From positions 1 to 55,914 of the forward strand of contig JASLMK010000051.1 of NCBI GenBank assembly GCA_030746555.1: 55,914 bases of DNA, given 5' to 3'. Made by a program: the position numbers and the translations under genes. This document shows, piece after piece, positions 1 through 8,375 of the stretch. The DNA comes from Planctomycetota bacterium. GTDB taxonomy: Bacteria > Planctomycetota > UBA1135 > GCA-002686595. The notes beneath the pieces are model-generated. The model did no database searches and was not told where the DNA came from. It worked only from the letters and a program-made list of their open reading frames with translations. Each line of letters opens with the position of its first letter. The first letter of the stretch is position 1.

Positions 1-24
1 GTCTACCAATTCCGCCACCTTGGC
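1..24 (-). tRNA. tRNA-Leu, 5' part only (cut by window edge)
   Basis: Read on the minus strand, the first 24 bases match the 5' end of a leucine tRNA: a GCCAAGG acceptor strand, TG at positions 8-9 and a D-arm containing GAATTGGTAGAC. The anticodon and the rest lie outside the window, so the isoacceptor cannot be read. It lies downstream of dapB on the same strand. Confidence 0.8.
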
Positions 25-107
25 CCTCCGGTCGCCCAGAGGATCGGTCAGGGCGCGCCCCAAGGCAAGTCCGATCCCGGGCGCGGTCAGCGCCCCCCCG
101 CCACGGG

Positions 108-809
108 TCAGTCGCCCGCGGCCTCGAAGGCGTGCTCGATCCCTCGGCCGACACCCTCGGCCGCGCGCGCGTACCGCAGGGCCGCCAGGATGCCGGGACC
201 GAAGCAGGACAGGCCGTAGGTCTCGTGCCGCAGGCGCAGGACCTCGCCGTCGCCGCCCAACATCACCTCCTGATTCGAGAGCAGGCCGGGTAGGCGGATC
301 GAGTGGATCGGGACGTCCGCCGGGTCCCGGCCGTGGACCGCGGCCAGGCGCTCAGCGGTCTGGATGGCCGTTCCCGAGGGAGCGTCGAGCTTGGCCAGGT
401 GGTGCATCTCGACCACCTCGAAGCGCGGGAAGTGGCGCGCGGCCTCCTCCGCGGCGCGCAGGAGCAACCAGATGCCCAGGCTGAAGTTGGGCACCACGAG
501 GCCGCCCAGCCTGACTTCTCGGGCCGCGGCGTCGAGGGCCTCGTTCTCCTCCAGGGTGACCCCACTCGTACCGATGACCGGCCGCACGCCGGCCTCCAGC
601 ATCTCCAGTCCGTGGGCGGCGCCCAGGCCGGCGGCGGTCACGTCGAGGGCCACTTCGGTCGCCGTGTCCCGCAGGGCCTGGCGCAACTCGTCCGTGCTGC
701 CGATCTCGGCGACCAGTTCCAGATCGTCCGCAGCGCTGATGCGCTCCCGGGCCAGCGTGCCCATGCGCCCGGCGGCTCCGACCACCCCGACCCGCAGCGG
801 CTCGTTCAC
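108..809 (-). CDS. dapB: 4-hydroxy-tetrahydrodipicolinate reductase
   Basis: Cytosolic enzyme of lysine and diaminopimelate synthesis; it reduces the DapA product with NAD(P)H. The 233-residue protein has the N-terminal nucleotide motif GAAGRMG (residues 11-17), the hinge PVIGTSG (78-83) and the family signature EMHHLAKLDAPSGTA (about 134-148) with the catalytic His pair and Lys. The GTG start overlaps the stop of the upstream ddl gene (GTGA), so the two are probably translationally coupled. A longer in-frame opening upstream lies inside ddl and does not look like protein. The pairing with ddl fits peptidoglycan precursor supply. Confidence 0.95.
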   Translation of the reverse strand: MNEPLRVGVVGAAGRMGTLARERISAADDLELVAEIGSTDELRQALRDTATEVALDVTAAGLGAAHGLEMLEAGVRPVIGTSGVTLEENEALDAAAREVRLGGLVVPNFSLGIWLLLRAAEEAARHFPRFEVVEMHHLAKLDAPSGTAIQTAERLAAVHGRDPADVPIHSIRLPGLLSNQEVMLGGDGEVLRLRHETYGLSCFGPGILAALRYARAAEGVGRGIEHAFEAAGD

Positions 810-1819
810 CGCGCCGCCTCCGCGGCGAGGGCCAGGGACACGAGCTCCTCGCACAGGGCGGGGAAGTCGATTCCGGCGACGGCGGCGGACTGGGGCAGGA
901 GCGAACGCGGCGTCAGGCCGGGCAGGGTGTTGACCTCCAGGACGACCGGCTCGCCGTCGGGGGGCACGATGAAGTCGGTGCGCGAGGCGCCCGCGCAACC
1001 GGTGGCCACGTGGGCACGCCGCGCGTGTTCCTCGAGGCGCTGACAGGTGGCCGGGGAGAGGCCCGTGGGAGGGACGATCTCCCGCGCGCCGCCCACCTCG
1101 TCGTACTTCTCCGCGTAGTCGAAGAAGCCTCCGCTCCGGGGGACGATCTCGACCGGGCACAGGGAGCGCGGCGAGGTCCTCGGGTTGCCCAGGACCGGAC
1201 AGGAGGCCTCACGGCCCTCGACCCGCGCCTCGACGAGCACCCGCTCGCCCGTGGCGACGAGCGCGTCGACGCCGGCGCCGAGGGCATCGGGGTCGCCCAC
1301 GAGGCGCACGCCGACGGAGGAGCCGCCGGCGTTGGGCTTGACGAACCAGCTCCCGCCCGGGAGGGACAGCAGCCGATCGAGGATCGCCGGGCGGTCGTTG
1401 CGCCAGTCCGGCCCGTCGATCGCGACCCCCCCAGCGACCGTCAGGCCCGCCGCGTTCAGGACGGCGCGGGCGGCCGCCTTGTCCATGCACAGGGCCGAGG
1501 CGCCGACGCCCGAGCCGGTGTGGGCGCGACCGCAGGCGCTCAGCAGACCTTGCAGCGTCCCGTCCTCGCCCTCGCCTCCGTGCAGGGCCAGGAAGTAGAC
1601 GGCGCGGCTAGGGAGCGCGGACAGGGCCTCTGCCGGTCCGGCCTCCTCGGCCTCCCAGCGCCAGCGCCCGTCGGTTCCGATATCGACACCGAGGACCTCT
1701 CGTCCGCCAGAAGCGCTCAGGGCCTCGACGACCGCCGCGCCCGAGCCCAACGAGACCTCGCGTTCGGCGGAGCGCCCCCCCATCAACACCACGACGGGGC
1801 GGCTCGCCGACGCGTTCAT
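806..1819 (-). CDS. ddl: D-alanine--D-alanine ligase
   Basis: ATP-grasp ligase that joins two D-alanines for peptidoglycan synthesis in the cytosol. The 337-residue protein starts with the family pattern VVVLMGGRSAEREVSLGSG, has the ATP-binding stretch FVKPNAGGSSVGV in the middle, and ends with the metal-binding EVNTLPGLT and a Ser-rich tail, all typical of Ddl. Length is normal. Its ATG overlaps the stop of the upstream uridylyltransferase gene (ATGA) and its own stop overlaps the dapB start, giving a three-gene operon. Presence of ddl and dapB implies that this organism makes peptidoglycan. Confidence 0.95.
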   Translation of the reverse strand: MNASASRPVVVLMGGRSAEREVSLGSGAAVVEALSASGGREVLGVDIGTDGRWRWEAEEAGPAEALSALPSRAVYFLALHGGEGEDGTLQGLLSACGRAHTGSGVGASALCMDKAAARAVLNAAGLTVAGGVAIDGPDWRNDRPAILDRLLSLPGGSWFVKPNAGGSSVGVRLVGDPDALGAGVDALVATGERVLVEARVEGREASCPVLGNPRTSPRSLCPVEIVPRSGGFFDYAEKYDEVGGAREIVPPTGLSPATCQRLEEHARRAHVATGCAGASRTDFIVPPDGEPVVLEVNTLPGLTPRSLLPQSAAVAGIDFPALCEELVSLALAAEAAR

Positions 1820-3231
1820 TCGTAGAGGAGCCCGTTCTCGTTTCGGATCAGACGCGGCTCAGCCGCGGCAAGGTCATCGGCCGTGTCCGCCAGGAGCGGA
1901 TCGACCTCGACGCAGACGACCCCGTCCTCGCCGGCCGGCGGTAGCTCGAGACCGGCGGCCCGAGCCCAGCTCGCGTGCAGGTCGCAGAGGCTGCGGCGCG
2001 CGGTCTCGGGCGAGTCGCCCCCATCGGCGTTCTTGACCGGGCTGAACTCCCTCTCTCTCGCCACCTCGAGCGTGACGCAGTCCGTCGAGAAGCCCAAGGC
2101 GTCGAAGACGAAGGCCTCGAACTTGAACCCGGTGCACTCGGTCTCGCGCCCGCCCTCGTCGATGGTGCGGATCTTCTTGCGCGCCACGTGCCAGGGCAGC
2201 TTGAGCCCGTCGCGCGTGATCTCGTCCACGAACTCGGTGCGCAGAACATGGACAGCGACGTTGCCGGCCCGGAAGAGCAGGGAGCCGTTCTCGTCCCGTG
2301 CGTCGCGCAGGTCGGCGGGGAGGTCGGAGTACTCGATGCAGCCCAGGCGCCCGTCCACCTTGCCCAGCACGCCGACCTTCTCGTCGGGGTCGCTCTTGGA
2401 GACGACCTTGGAGGACATGCCCGCCCCCGCCAGGGCGTGCAGGCCGATGAAGAGGGGGTCGGTGGGTCGCACGAGCGGGTTGTCGACCTGGAAGTAGGAC
2501 AGGTGCTCCAATCCGCGCTCGAGGGCGTCCGCCAACCAGCCGGAGTCGCGCAGGGCGGGGAGGACGCCGCCGTGGCCGTCGGGGGCCAAGAAGAGCGCGT
2601 CGGGGGCCGACATCATCACCCGCCCGGTCTCGTCGAGGGCGGGGAGCATGGACTGCGTGAAGAAGAACACGTCCTCCGCGGGGAGCCCGAAGTGTTCGTT
2701 CTGCTCGAAGAAGCGGCGCGTCGCCCCGTCGTTCGTGGGCGAGGTCATCACGTAGAACGGCGTCCTGGTGCCGTAGCGCCGCGCGGTCGCCAGGAGCCTG
2801 CGGGCATGGAACTCGAAGAGGGAGCGCCCGCTGACTGGCCCCACGGGGAAGGCGCCCTTGGGCCCGTCGTAGCCCAAGCGGGAGGCCTGCCCGCCGGCCA
2901 CCAAGAGGAACCCAACGGCGCCTCGGGCGAGGATCTCCTCACCGGCGGCGACGGCCTCCCGGGCGCGCTCCTGCTGCGCCCGGTCGCGCTCCAGCGGGAA
3001 GACCTCGGGAGGCTCGAAGTGCCCGCCCTCCGCCTGGCCGTTGCGCTCGAGGATCCGGCCCAGGGCCTGGACGTGGTCCAGGTCGACGGCGCGGATCTGG
3101 TCGGCGAGCTGGGAGCGGCCGTCCTCGTCCAAGTCGTCCCAGTGACGAAGCAGGTGCTCCTGGTCGTATCGTTCGCAAGCGCTGCGCAGCTCCTCCTCGG
3201 AGTGCTGCCTCTGAGGTATTTCGGTCGACAT
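1816..3231 (-). CDS. UAP1/UDPGP-type UTP--sugar-1-phosphate uridylyltransferase
   Basis: Predicted nucleotidyltransferase making a UDP-sugar from UTP and a hexose or N-acetylhexosamine 1-phosphate. The 471-residue protein belongs to the UDPGP family (PF01704) common in eukaryotes, not to the usual bacterial GalU or GlmU families. Signs are the nucleotide loop LLVAGGQASRLGYDGPKGAF, a GCIEYSDLP motif, GNVAVHVL and FKFEAFVFDALGF, which resemble UAP1 (UDP-GlcNAc pyrophosphorylase). The exact sugar cannot be read from sequence. The ATG at 3231 was chosen because the region further upstream is not protein-like and contains a promoter-like signal. First gene of the operon with ddl and dapB, which favours a cell-envelope role. 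Confidence 0.85.
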   Translation of the reverse strand: MSTEIPQRQHSEEELRSACERYDQEHLLRHWDDLDEDGRSQLADQIRAVDLDHVQALGRILERNGQAEGGHFEPPEVFPLERDRAQQERAREAVAAGEEILARGAVGFLLVAGGQASRLGYDGPKGAFPVGPVSGRSLFEFHARRLLATARRYGTRTPFYVMTSPTNDGATRRFFEQNEHFGLPAEDVFFFTQSMLPALDETGRVMMSAPDALFLAPDGHGGVLPALRDSGWLADALERGLEHLSYFQVDNPLVRPTDPLFIGLHALAGAGMSSKVVSKSDPDEKVGVLGKVDGRLGCIEYSDLPADLRDARDENGSLLFRAGNVAVHVLRTEFVDEITRDGLKLPWHVARKKIRTIDEGGRETECTGFKFEAFVFDALGFSTDCVTLEVAREREFSPVKNADGGDSPETARRSLCDLHASWARAAGLELPPAGEDGVVCVEVDPLLADTADDLAAAEPRLIRNENGLLYE

Positions 3232-3271
3232 GGCCTGGGATGGGACGCTGAGGCTCTCCTCCTGGACTGAG

Positions 3272-3300
3272 AAACTACCGCGCAGCGCGATCGGCTTCCA
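3272..3300 (-). promoter_or_regulatory. Possible promoter for the uridylyltransferase-ddl-dapB operon
   Basis: On the minus strand a -35-like TGGAAG (3295-3300) lies 17 bases from a -10-like TAGTTT (3272-3277), about 40 bases before the ATG at 3231. The remaining 3232-3489 stretch shows no gene. Confidence 0.4.
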
Positions 3301-3489
3301 GGAGCGGGGGGCGCGCTGCACGGGGCGCCAAGCGCCGCTCACCAGCCTACCCCGAGCCCGGCGAACCGGGGGGGCGTCCGTGCGGATTCGCGTCGAGCGG
3401 ACCCGTCCCGAAGTGCGGTATCGGCCGCACCGGCGGCGGGCCGTCCGACAGGGTTCGCTCCGGCCCGGCGGCGCCCCCGCCGGGTCGGC

Positions 3490-3915
3490 TCAACTCGGTT
3501 GCTCGCTCGCGGTGGAGTCCGCTGAGACCATCTCGAGGAGGTGCTCCATCAGGTGCAACAGGGCTTCGAGGCGCTTCTCGAGGACCACCTGGCGGTACAC
3601 GAGCTTCTCCACCACCGGCGGCAGGATCGCCTCGCGCGTGTAGTTGTTGACCATGTTGATGATCTCCGCCCGATCCGCGTCCGGGAGCTTGTGGAAGTGG
3701 TAGTGGAAGTTGTTCCGCAACACATCCTCGGTGACGTGCAGGCACTCGGCGGTGATGTCGTCGATGCTCTGCTTGTCGTGTTCGGCGTGGAACACTTCCT
3801 TCTTGTAGGCGTGCAGCAGCTCGTGGAACTTCGTCAGCAATGGTCGACCTCGATCGCAGGGGGGCGTCAGGGAGTTCGGCGCGCCGAGCCTAGTCTCGGA
3901 CACGCCGTGGCGCAT
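3490..3915 (-). CDS. Small helical protein of unknown function
   Basis: Family not recognised. The 141-residue product is predicted to be largely alpha-helical and charged, with the strongest protein character after residue 26 (KFHELLHAYKKEVFHAEHD onward). It has no signal peptide or membrane segment. It follows fabF by 32 bases on the same strand and so probably belongs to the fatty-acid operon. The ATG at 3915 has a GAGGGAG ribosome site 9 bases upstream. A TTG at 3840, with GAGG 7 bases upstream, would give a 116-residue protein that starts where the more structured part begins. Either start is possible. Confidence 0.6.
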   Translation of the reverse strand: MRHGVSETRLGAPNSLTPPCDRGRPLLTKFHELLHAYKKEVFHAEHDKQSIDDITAECLHVTEDVLRNNFHYHFHKLPDADRAEIINMVNNYTREAILPPVVEKLVYRQVVLEKRLEALLHLMEHLLEMVSADSTASEQPS

Positions 3916-3947
3916 GGTAGCATGCTCCCTCGCCGGCCGCGACGGCC

Positions 3948-5192
3948 TCAGTCGACGCGCCGCAGGCAGAGCGAGACGTTGTGCCCACCGAACCCGAGCG
4001 AGTTCGAGAGGGCATGGCGCACGGTCATCTCTCGGGCCATCCCGGGGACGTAGTCGAGGTCGCACTCGGGGTCGGGCGTCGTGTAGTTGCGGGTCGGGTG
4101 GACCCGACCTTCGCGCACCGACAGGGCCGTCGCCAGGAGCTCGACCGCGGAGGAGGCCCCCAGGAGGTGTCCCAGCATCGACTTGGTCGAGGAGACGGCC
4201 AGGGAGTCGGCGTGCCCCCCGAAGACCGTCCGGATCGCACGGGATTCGATCTTGTCGTTGTACAACGTGCTCGTGCCGTGGGCGTTGACGTAGTCGACCG
4301 TCTCGGGGTCCACGCCCCCCGCGGCCATGGCCAGGCGCATCGCCCGCGCCGGCCCCTTGCCGTCTTCCCGCGGAGCGGTGATGTGGTGTGCGTCGTCGGT
4401 CGAGCCGAAGCCGACGACCTCGGCATAGATCTGCGCGTCCCGGGCGCGGGCGCGCTCCCACTCCTCGAAGACCAGGATCGCGGCGCCCTCCCCCATCACG
4501 AAGCCGTCGCGCTCCTTGTCGAAGGGACGCGAAGCCGCGCCGGGATCGTCGTTGCGGGTCGAGAGGGCCTTCGCCGAACAGAACCCCGCCAGCCCCAGGG
4601 TCGTGGTGGCGGATTCCGCTCCTCCGGTCAGCACCAGGTCCGATTCCCCGTAGCGGATCGACTGCCAGGCCATGCCCATCGCGTGGCCCGAGGAGGCGCA
4701 GGCGCTGGAGGTCGTGAAGGAGGTCCCCATCAGGCCTTGGTGGATCGAGACCTGCCCGGCCACGGCGTTGGCCATGATGCGCGGGATGAAGTGCGGCGAG
4801 ACGCGGCGCGGACCCTTGGCGAGCAGCACGTGGTGCTGCTCCTCGATGCCCGTGATGCCTCCGATTCCGGTGCCGATGATCGCGCCGTAGCGGCTGCGGC
4901 TCTCCTCGTCCTCGTCCGCCAGGCCCTGCAGGCCGGCGTCCGCCAGGGCCTCGTCGGCCGACATGAGGGCCCACATCGTGAACGGGTCGAGCTTGCGCGT
5001 GTCCGGCCGCGAGAAGTGCTGCTCGGGCTCCCAGTCGACGAACGCGCCGATCCGCACCGAGTAGTCGCTCGCGTCGAAGAGGGGATTCACCCCCACGCCG
5101 TTCTCCCCCCCCAGCATGGCCGACCAGGTGTCGGGCACGCCGATCCCGAGGGGATTGACGGTCCCCAATCCGGTGATGGCCACGCGGCGCAT
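3948..5192 (-). CDS. fabF: Beta-ketoacyl-ACP synthase II
   Basis: Condensing enzyme of type II fatty-acid synthesis, extending acyl-ACP with malonyl-ACP in the cytosol. The 414-residue protein has the thiolase-fold start RRVAITGLGTVNPLG, the nucleophile in SSACASSGHAMG (Cys165), and the two active-site histidines in VNAHGTST (His305) and KSMLGHLLGA (His342). Normal length. It lies 33 bases after acpP, its substrate carrier, in the rpmF-plsX-fabHDG-acpP-fabF arrangement common in bacteria. Confidence 0.96.
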   Translation of the reverse strand: MRRVAITGLGTVNPLGIGVPDTWSAMLGGENGVGVNPLFDASDYSVRIGAFVDWEPEQHFSRPDTRKLDPFTMWALMSADEALADAGLQGLADEDEESRSRYGAIIGTGIGGITGIEEQHHVLLAKGPRRVSPHFIPRIMANAVAGQVSIHQGLMGTSFTTSSACASSGHAMGMAWQSIRYGESDLVLTGGAESATTTLGLAGFCSAKALSTRNDDPGAASRPFDKERDGFVMGEGAAILVFEEWERARARDAQIYAEVVGFGSTDDAHHITAPREDGKGPARAMRLAMAAGGVDPETVDYVNAHGTSTLYNDKIESRAIRTVFGGHADSLAVSSTKSMLGHLLGASSAVELLATALSVREGRVHPTRNYTTPDPECDLDYVPGMAREMTVRHALSNSLGFGGHNVSLCLRRVD

Positions 5193-5225
5193 GGTGTTCT
5201 CGAGGTCGGGGCTCGCGCCCCCGGC

Positions 5226-5465
5226 TCAGGACTTCTCCTGGATGTAGGAGACGGCCGCCCCCACGGTCTGGATCTTCTCGGCGTCCTCGTCGGGGATGGA
5301 GATCTCGAATGCGTCCTCGAACTCCATCACTAGTTCGACGGTGTCCAGCGAGTCCGCGCCGAGGTCGTTGATGAACGACGTCTCGGTCGTGACCTTGTCG
5401 GGGGTGGCGCCCATCTGATCGCAGACGATGCGGATGACGGTTTTCTCGATCGAAGTATCGCTCAC
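5226..5465 (-). CDS. acpP: Acyl carrier protein
   Basis: The 79-residue acidic protein carries growing acyl chains on a phosphopantetheine arm. The attachment serine is Ser39 in [17 protein letters not shown], the signature of AcpP. Length and charge are typical. It sits between fabG (33 bases upstream) and fabF (33 bases downstream), which identifies it as the fatty-acid synthesis ACP and not a secondary-metabolite carrier. Confidence 0.97.
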   Translation of the reverse strand: MSDTSIEKTVIRIVCDQMGATPDKVTTETSFINDLGADSLDTVELVMEFEDAFEISIPDEDAEKIQTVGAAVSYIQEKS

Positions 5466-5498
5466 GGTGCTTCTTCCCTTCGGGTTCTTGCCGGGCTC

Positions 5499-6263
5499 CT
5501 AGAGGCTGAGGCCTCCATCGATGACGACGACCTGCCCGGTAATATAGTCTCCTCCGGGCCCGATCAGAAACTCCACCGCCGCGGCCACCTCGTCCGGCGT
5601 GCCGACGCGCCCCAGCGGGATGGAGTCTTCAAGTTCCTTGGCTGCCCCCTCTGCGAGGTCCGCGGTCATGTCGGTCGCCACGAAGCCCGGGGCTACCGCA
5701 TTCACACACACCGCGCGTCCGGCCAGCTCCTTGGCCAACGAGCGGGTCATGCCGTGGATCCCGGCCTTGCTGGCCGCGTAGTTCACCTGGCCCGCGTTCC
5801 CCGTCAGGCCGACGACCGAGGAGATGTTGACGATCTTGCCCCGCGCCTTCATCAGCGGCCGGGCGGCGGCCTTGAGGAAGTTCCACGCGCCCTTGAGGTT
5901 GACCTCGATCACTCGGTCGAAGTCCTCCTCGCTCATGCGCAGGAGGAGCTGGTCGCGCGTGACGCCGGCGTTGTTGACCAGGATGTCGAGGCCGCCGAAC
6001 TCCTTGGTGATCTGCCCCACCAGGCTCGCCACCGCGTCCGTGTCGCCGACGTCCACTCCGTAGGCCAGGGCACCGTCGGTGCGGGCCGCGCAGGCGTCCA
6101 CGACCTCCTCGCAGTTCGCAGCGTCGGTCGCCACACAGGCCACCCGCGCTCCCGCCCCGGCGAGGCGTTCGGCGATCGCGCGGCCGATCCCGCGCGAGGC
6201 GCCGGTCACGAGGGCGGCGCGACCTTCGAGCGGGCGGTGGGCGGACTGGGAGGATGCGGACAT
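5499..6263 (-). CDS. fabG: 3-oxoacyl-ACP reductase
   Basis: NADPH-dependent short-chain dehydrogenase that reduces 3-oxoacyl-ACP. The 254-residue protein has the Rossmann motif TGASRGIGRA (about 20-29), NNAG (97-100) and the catalytic set Ser148/149, Tyr162 and Lys166 in NYAASKAG. It ends with GQVVVIDGGLSL, the usual FabG C-terminus. The ATG at 6263 gives a normal N-terminus; an in-frame extension to 6332 would add a Pro-rich, unlikely leader. It lies 109 bases after fabD in the same operon. Confidence 0.94.
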   Translation of the reverse strand: MSASSQSAHRPLEGRAALVTGASRGIGRAIAERLAGAGARVACVATDAANCEEVVDACAARTDGALAYGVDVGDTDAVASLVGQITKEFGGLDILVNNAGVTRDQLLLRMSEEDFDRVIEVNLKGAWNFLKAAARPLMKARGKIVNISSVVGLTGNAGQVNYAASKAGIHGMTRSLAKELAGRAVCVNAVAPGFVATDMTADLAEGAAKELEDSIPLGRVGTPDEVAAAVEFLIGPGGDYITGQVVVIDGGLSL

Positions 6264-6372
6264 GGAGTCGCGGGCGCGGGGCGCCGGGGGGATCGAGGGC
6301 GGGACTGTACGGGGGGTCTGCGGCCTTTGCAACGGCTCGGGCGGCGCCCGTCCCGCGGCCGCCGAGCGGCCC

Positions 6373-7290
6373 TCAGGGCACCGTGGCGTCGGGCGAGGCG
6401 GCCGACTCGACCCGCGCCGAGGGGGCGATCTTCTTCATCAGGCCCGCCAGCACGCGCCCGGGAGCCGGTTCGAGGAACTCGCTCACTCCTGAGGTGACCA
6501 GCGCCTCCATCGTGCGCTGCCAGAGCACGGGTGAGCAGACCTGTGCCGCGAGCTGCTCGGCGATGCGGCCCGGATCGTCCGTCGGCTCCGCGTTCACGTT
6601 GCTGTAGAAGGGAACCGTCGGGGGCCGCAGGTCCACGTCCAACAGGGCGGCGGCGAGGCGATCCGCGGCCGGGCGCATGCACTCGGAGTGGAATCCGCCG
6701 GCCACGACCAGGCGCCGGGTGCGGCGCACGCCGTGCTCGGAGGCCGCGGCCTCCAGGCGGTCGAGGGCGGCGAGCTCCCCCGAGACGATGATCTGACCGG
6801 GGGCGTTGAGGTTGGCGACGGAGCAGACGCCGCCCTCGGAGCCCACCTCCGCCAGGGCGGTGGCCGTCGCCTCGTCGGCGCCCATCAGCGACACCATGCC
6901 CGAGGGTGTTCGCTCGCTCGCGGCCTGCATGGCCTCGCCACGCAGGCGCACGAGGCGCAGCCCGTCGGCGAACTCCAGCGAACCCGCGCACCACAGGGCG
7001 GTGTACTCCCCCAGGCTCAGTCCGCAGGTGGCCGCGGCGGCGGAACGCTCCAGGCCGCGCGCCTCGAGGGCGCGCACGGCCGCCGCGCTGGTGACGAAGA
7101 TGCCCGGCTGGGCGATGTCGGTGCGGTGGACGTCGGCGCCCGACTCCCAGCACGCCGCCGAGAGCGAGAAGCCCAGGATCCGGTCCGCCTCGGCGAAGGT
7201 CTCGCGCGCCGCCTCGTCGGCCTCGCACCAGTCGCGCCCCATGCCCTCGAACTGGGCCCCCTGCCCGGGGAACAGGATTGCTTGCGACAC
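6373..7290 (-). CDS. fabD: Malonyl-CoA:ACP transacylase
   Basis: Loads malonyl groups onto ACP. The 305-residue protein starts AILFPGQGAQFEGMG, the standard FabD opening, and has the nucleophile elbow CGLSLGEYTALW with Ser92. Leu replaces the His of the common GHSLGE form, a variant also seen in other FabD proteins. The GTG start lies 5 bases after the fabH stop. The reading frame stays open far upstream, but that part overlaps fabH and is not protein-like. Confidence 0.94.
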   Translation of the reverse strand: MSQAILFPGQGAQFEGMGRDWCEADEAARETFAEADRILGFSLSAACWESGADVHRTDIAQPGIFVTSAAAVRALEARGLERSAAAATCGLSLGEYTALWCAGSLEFADGLRLVRLRGEAMQAASERTPSGMVSLMGADEATATALAEVGSEGGVCSVANLNAPGQIIVSGELAALDRLEAAASEHGVRRTRRLVVAGGFHSECMRPAADRLAAALLDVDLRPPTVPFYSNVNAEPTDDPGRIAEQLAAQVCSPVLWQRTMEALVTSGVSEFLEPAPGRVLAGLMKKIAPSARVESAASPDATVP

Positions 7291-7295
7291 GGCGC

Positions 7296-8285
7296 CTACC
7301 AGCGGACGAGGGCGCCGCCCCAGCTGAGGCCGGCGCCGAAGGCCGCCATGATCACGAGCTTGTCCTTCTCCACCCGCCCCGAGGTCAGGGCCTCGTCGAG
7401 CGCCAGGGGGACGCTGGCCGCGGACGTGTTCCCGTAGCGGTCGATGTTCACGACCACCTTGTCCGGAGGGATGTCGAGCTTCTCGACCGCCGAGTCGATG
7501 ATCCGGCGGTTGACCTGGTGCGGGACGACCGCGCACAGGTCGTCGAGCGTGTGCCCCTCCAGCATCTCCCGCACCAGGGACGCGATCTTGGCCACGGCGA
7601 AGCGGTAGACGTCGCGACCGCGCACCTTCAGGAAGTGGTCGCGGGCCTCCACCGTCTCGTGGGTGGCAGGGCGCTGGGAACCGCCGGCGGGCATCTCGAT
7701 GACCGAGTAGCCCTCGCCGTCGCTGCCCAGGGTCGTGCGCAGGATCTCTCCCTGCCCGCAGTCGGCATGGGGCATCAGGACCGCCGCGCCGGCGCCGTCC
7801 CCGAACAGGATGCAAGACCCGCGGTCTGTGAAGTCGATGAAGCGCGAGAGGGTCTCGGCGCCCAGGACGAGGATGCGCCGCGCCCGTCCGGCGGCGATGT
7901 AGGCCTCAGCGGTGACCATGGCCGTCAGGAAGCCAGTACATGCGGCGTTCAGGTCGAAGCAGGCGGCGTTCTTCGCCCCCAGGCCGACCTGCACCAGGTT
8001 GGCGACCGCGGGCAGCTGCTGGTCGGGGGACACGGTCCCCACGATGATCATGTCCAGCTCCTCGCCGGTGGTCCCCGCCGCGTCCATGGCTCGCCGGGCG
8101 GCGGCCAGGCACATCTGCGAGGTGTTCTCGCCCTCGGCCACGAAGCGTCGTTCCTCGATGCCCGTGCGTTGCACGATCCACTCGTTGCTCGTGTCGAGGA
8201 ATTCCTCGAACCAGGCGTTGGGCACGACCCGCTCGGGGGCGTAGGACCCCACTCCCGCGATGCCGACAGGGATGATGGAACTCAT
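7296..8285 (-). CDS. fabH: Beta-ketoacyl-ACP synthase III
   Basis: Starts fatty-acid synthesis by condensing an acyl-CoA with malonyl-ACP. The 329-residue protein has the nucleophile in NAACTGFLTAM (Cys116), the His in VVPHQVNRRIID and the Asn in RYGNTSAASVPLAL, the complete KASIII triad. Length is normal. It lies between plsX and fabD, as in many fab operons. Confidence 0.96.
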   Translation of the reverse strand: MSSIIPVGIAGVGSYAPERVVPNAWFEEFLDTSNEWIVQRTGIEERRFVAEGENTSQMCLAAARRAMDAAGTTGEELDMIIVGTVSPDQQLPAVANLVQVGLGAKNAACFDLNAACTGFLTAMVTAEAYIAAGRARRILVLGAETLSRFIDFTDRGSCILFGDGAGAAVLMPHADCGQGEILRTTLGSDGEGYSVIEMPAGGSQRPATHETVEARDHFLKVRGRDVYRFAVAKIASLVREMLEGHTLDDLCAVVPHQVNRRIIDSAVEKLDIPPDKVVVNIDRYGNTSAASVPLALDEALTSGRVEKDKLVIMAAFGAGLSWGGALVRW

Positions 8286-8375
8286 GGTCTGGTCTTTTGG
8301 GCCGCGCTCATGATAGCCGCCGTGGGGGCCTCGCCGCGATGGTTTCGGCCCCGGGCGAGCCCGCGCCGGCCCCGC

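Noticed and set aside
6373..7290. FabD inactivated because His is missing from GHSLGE
   Set aside because: The nucleophile serine is intact and GLSLGE is a known variant among active FabD proteins.
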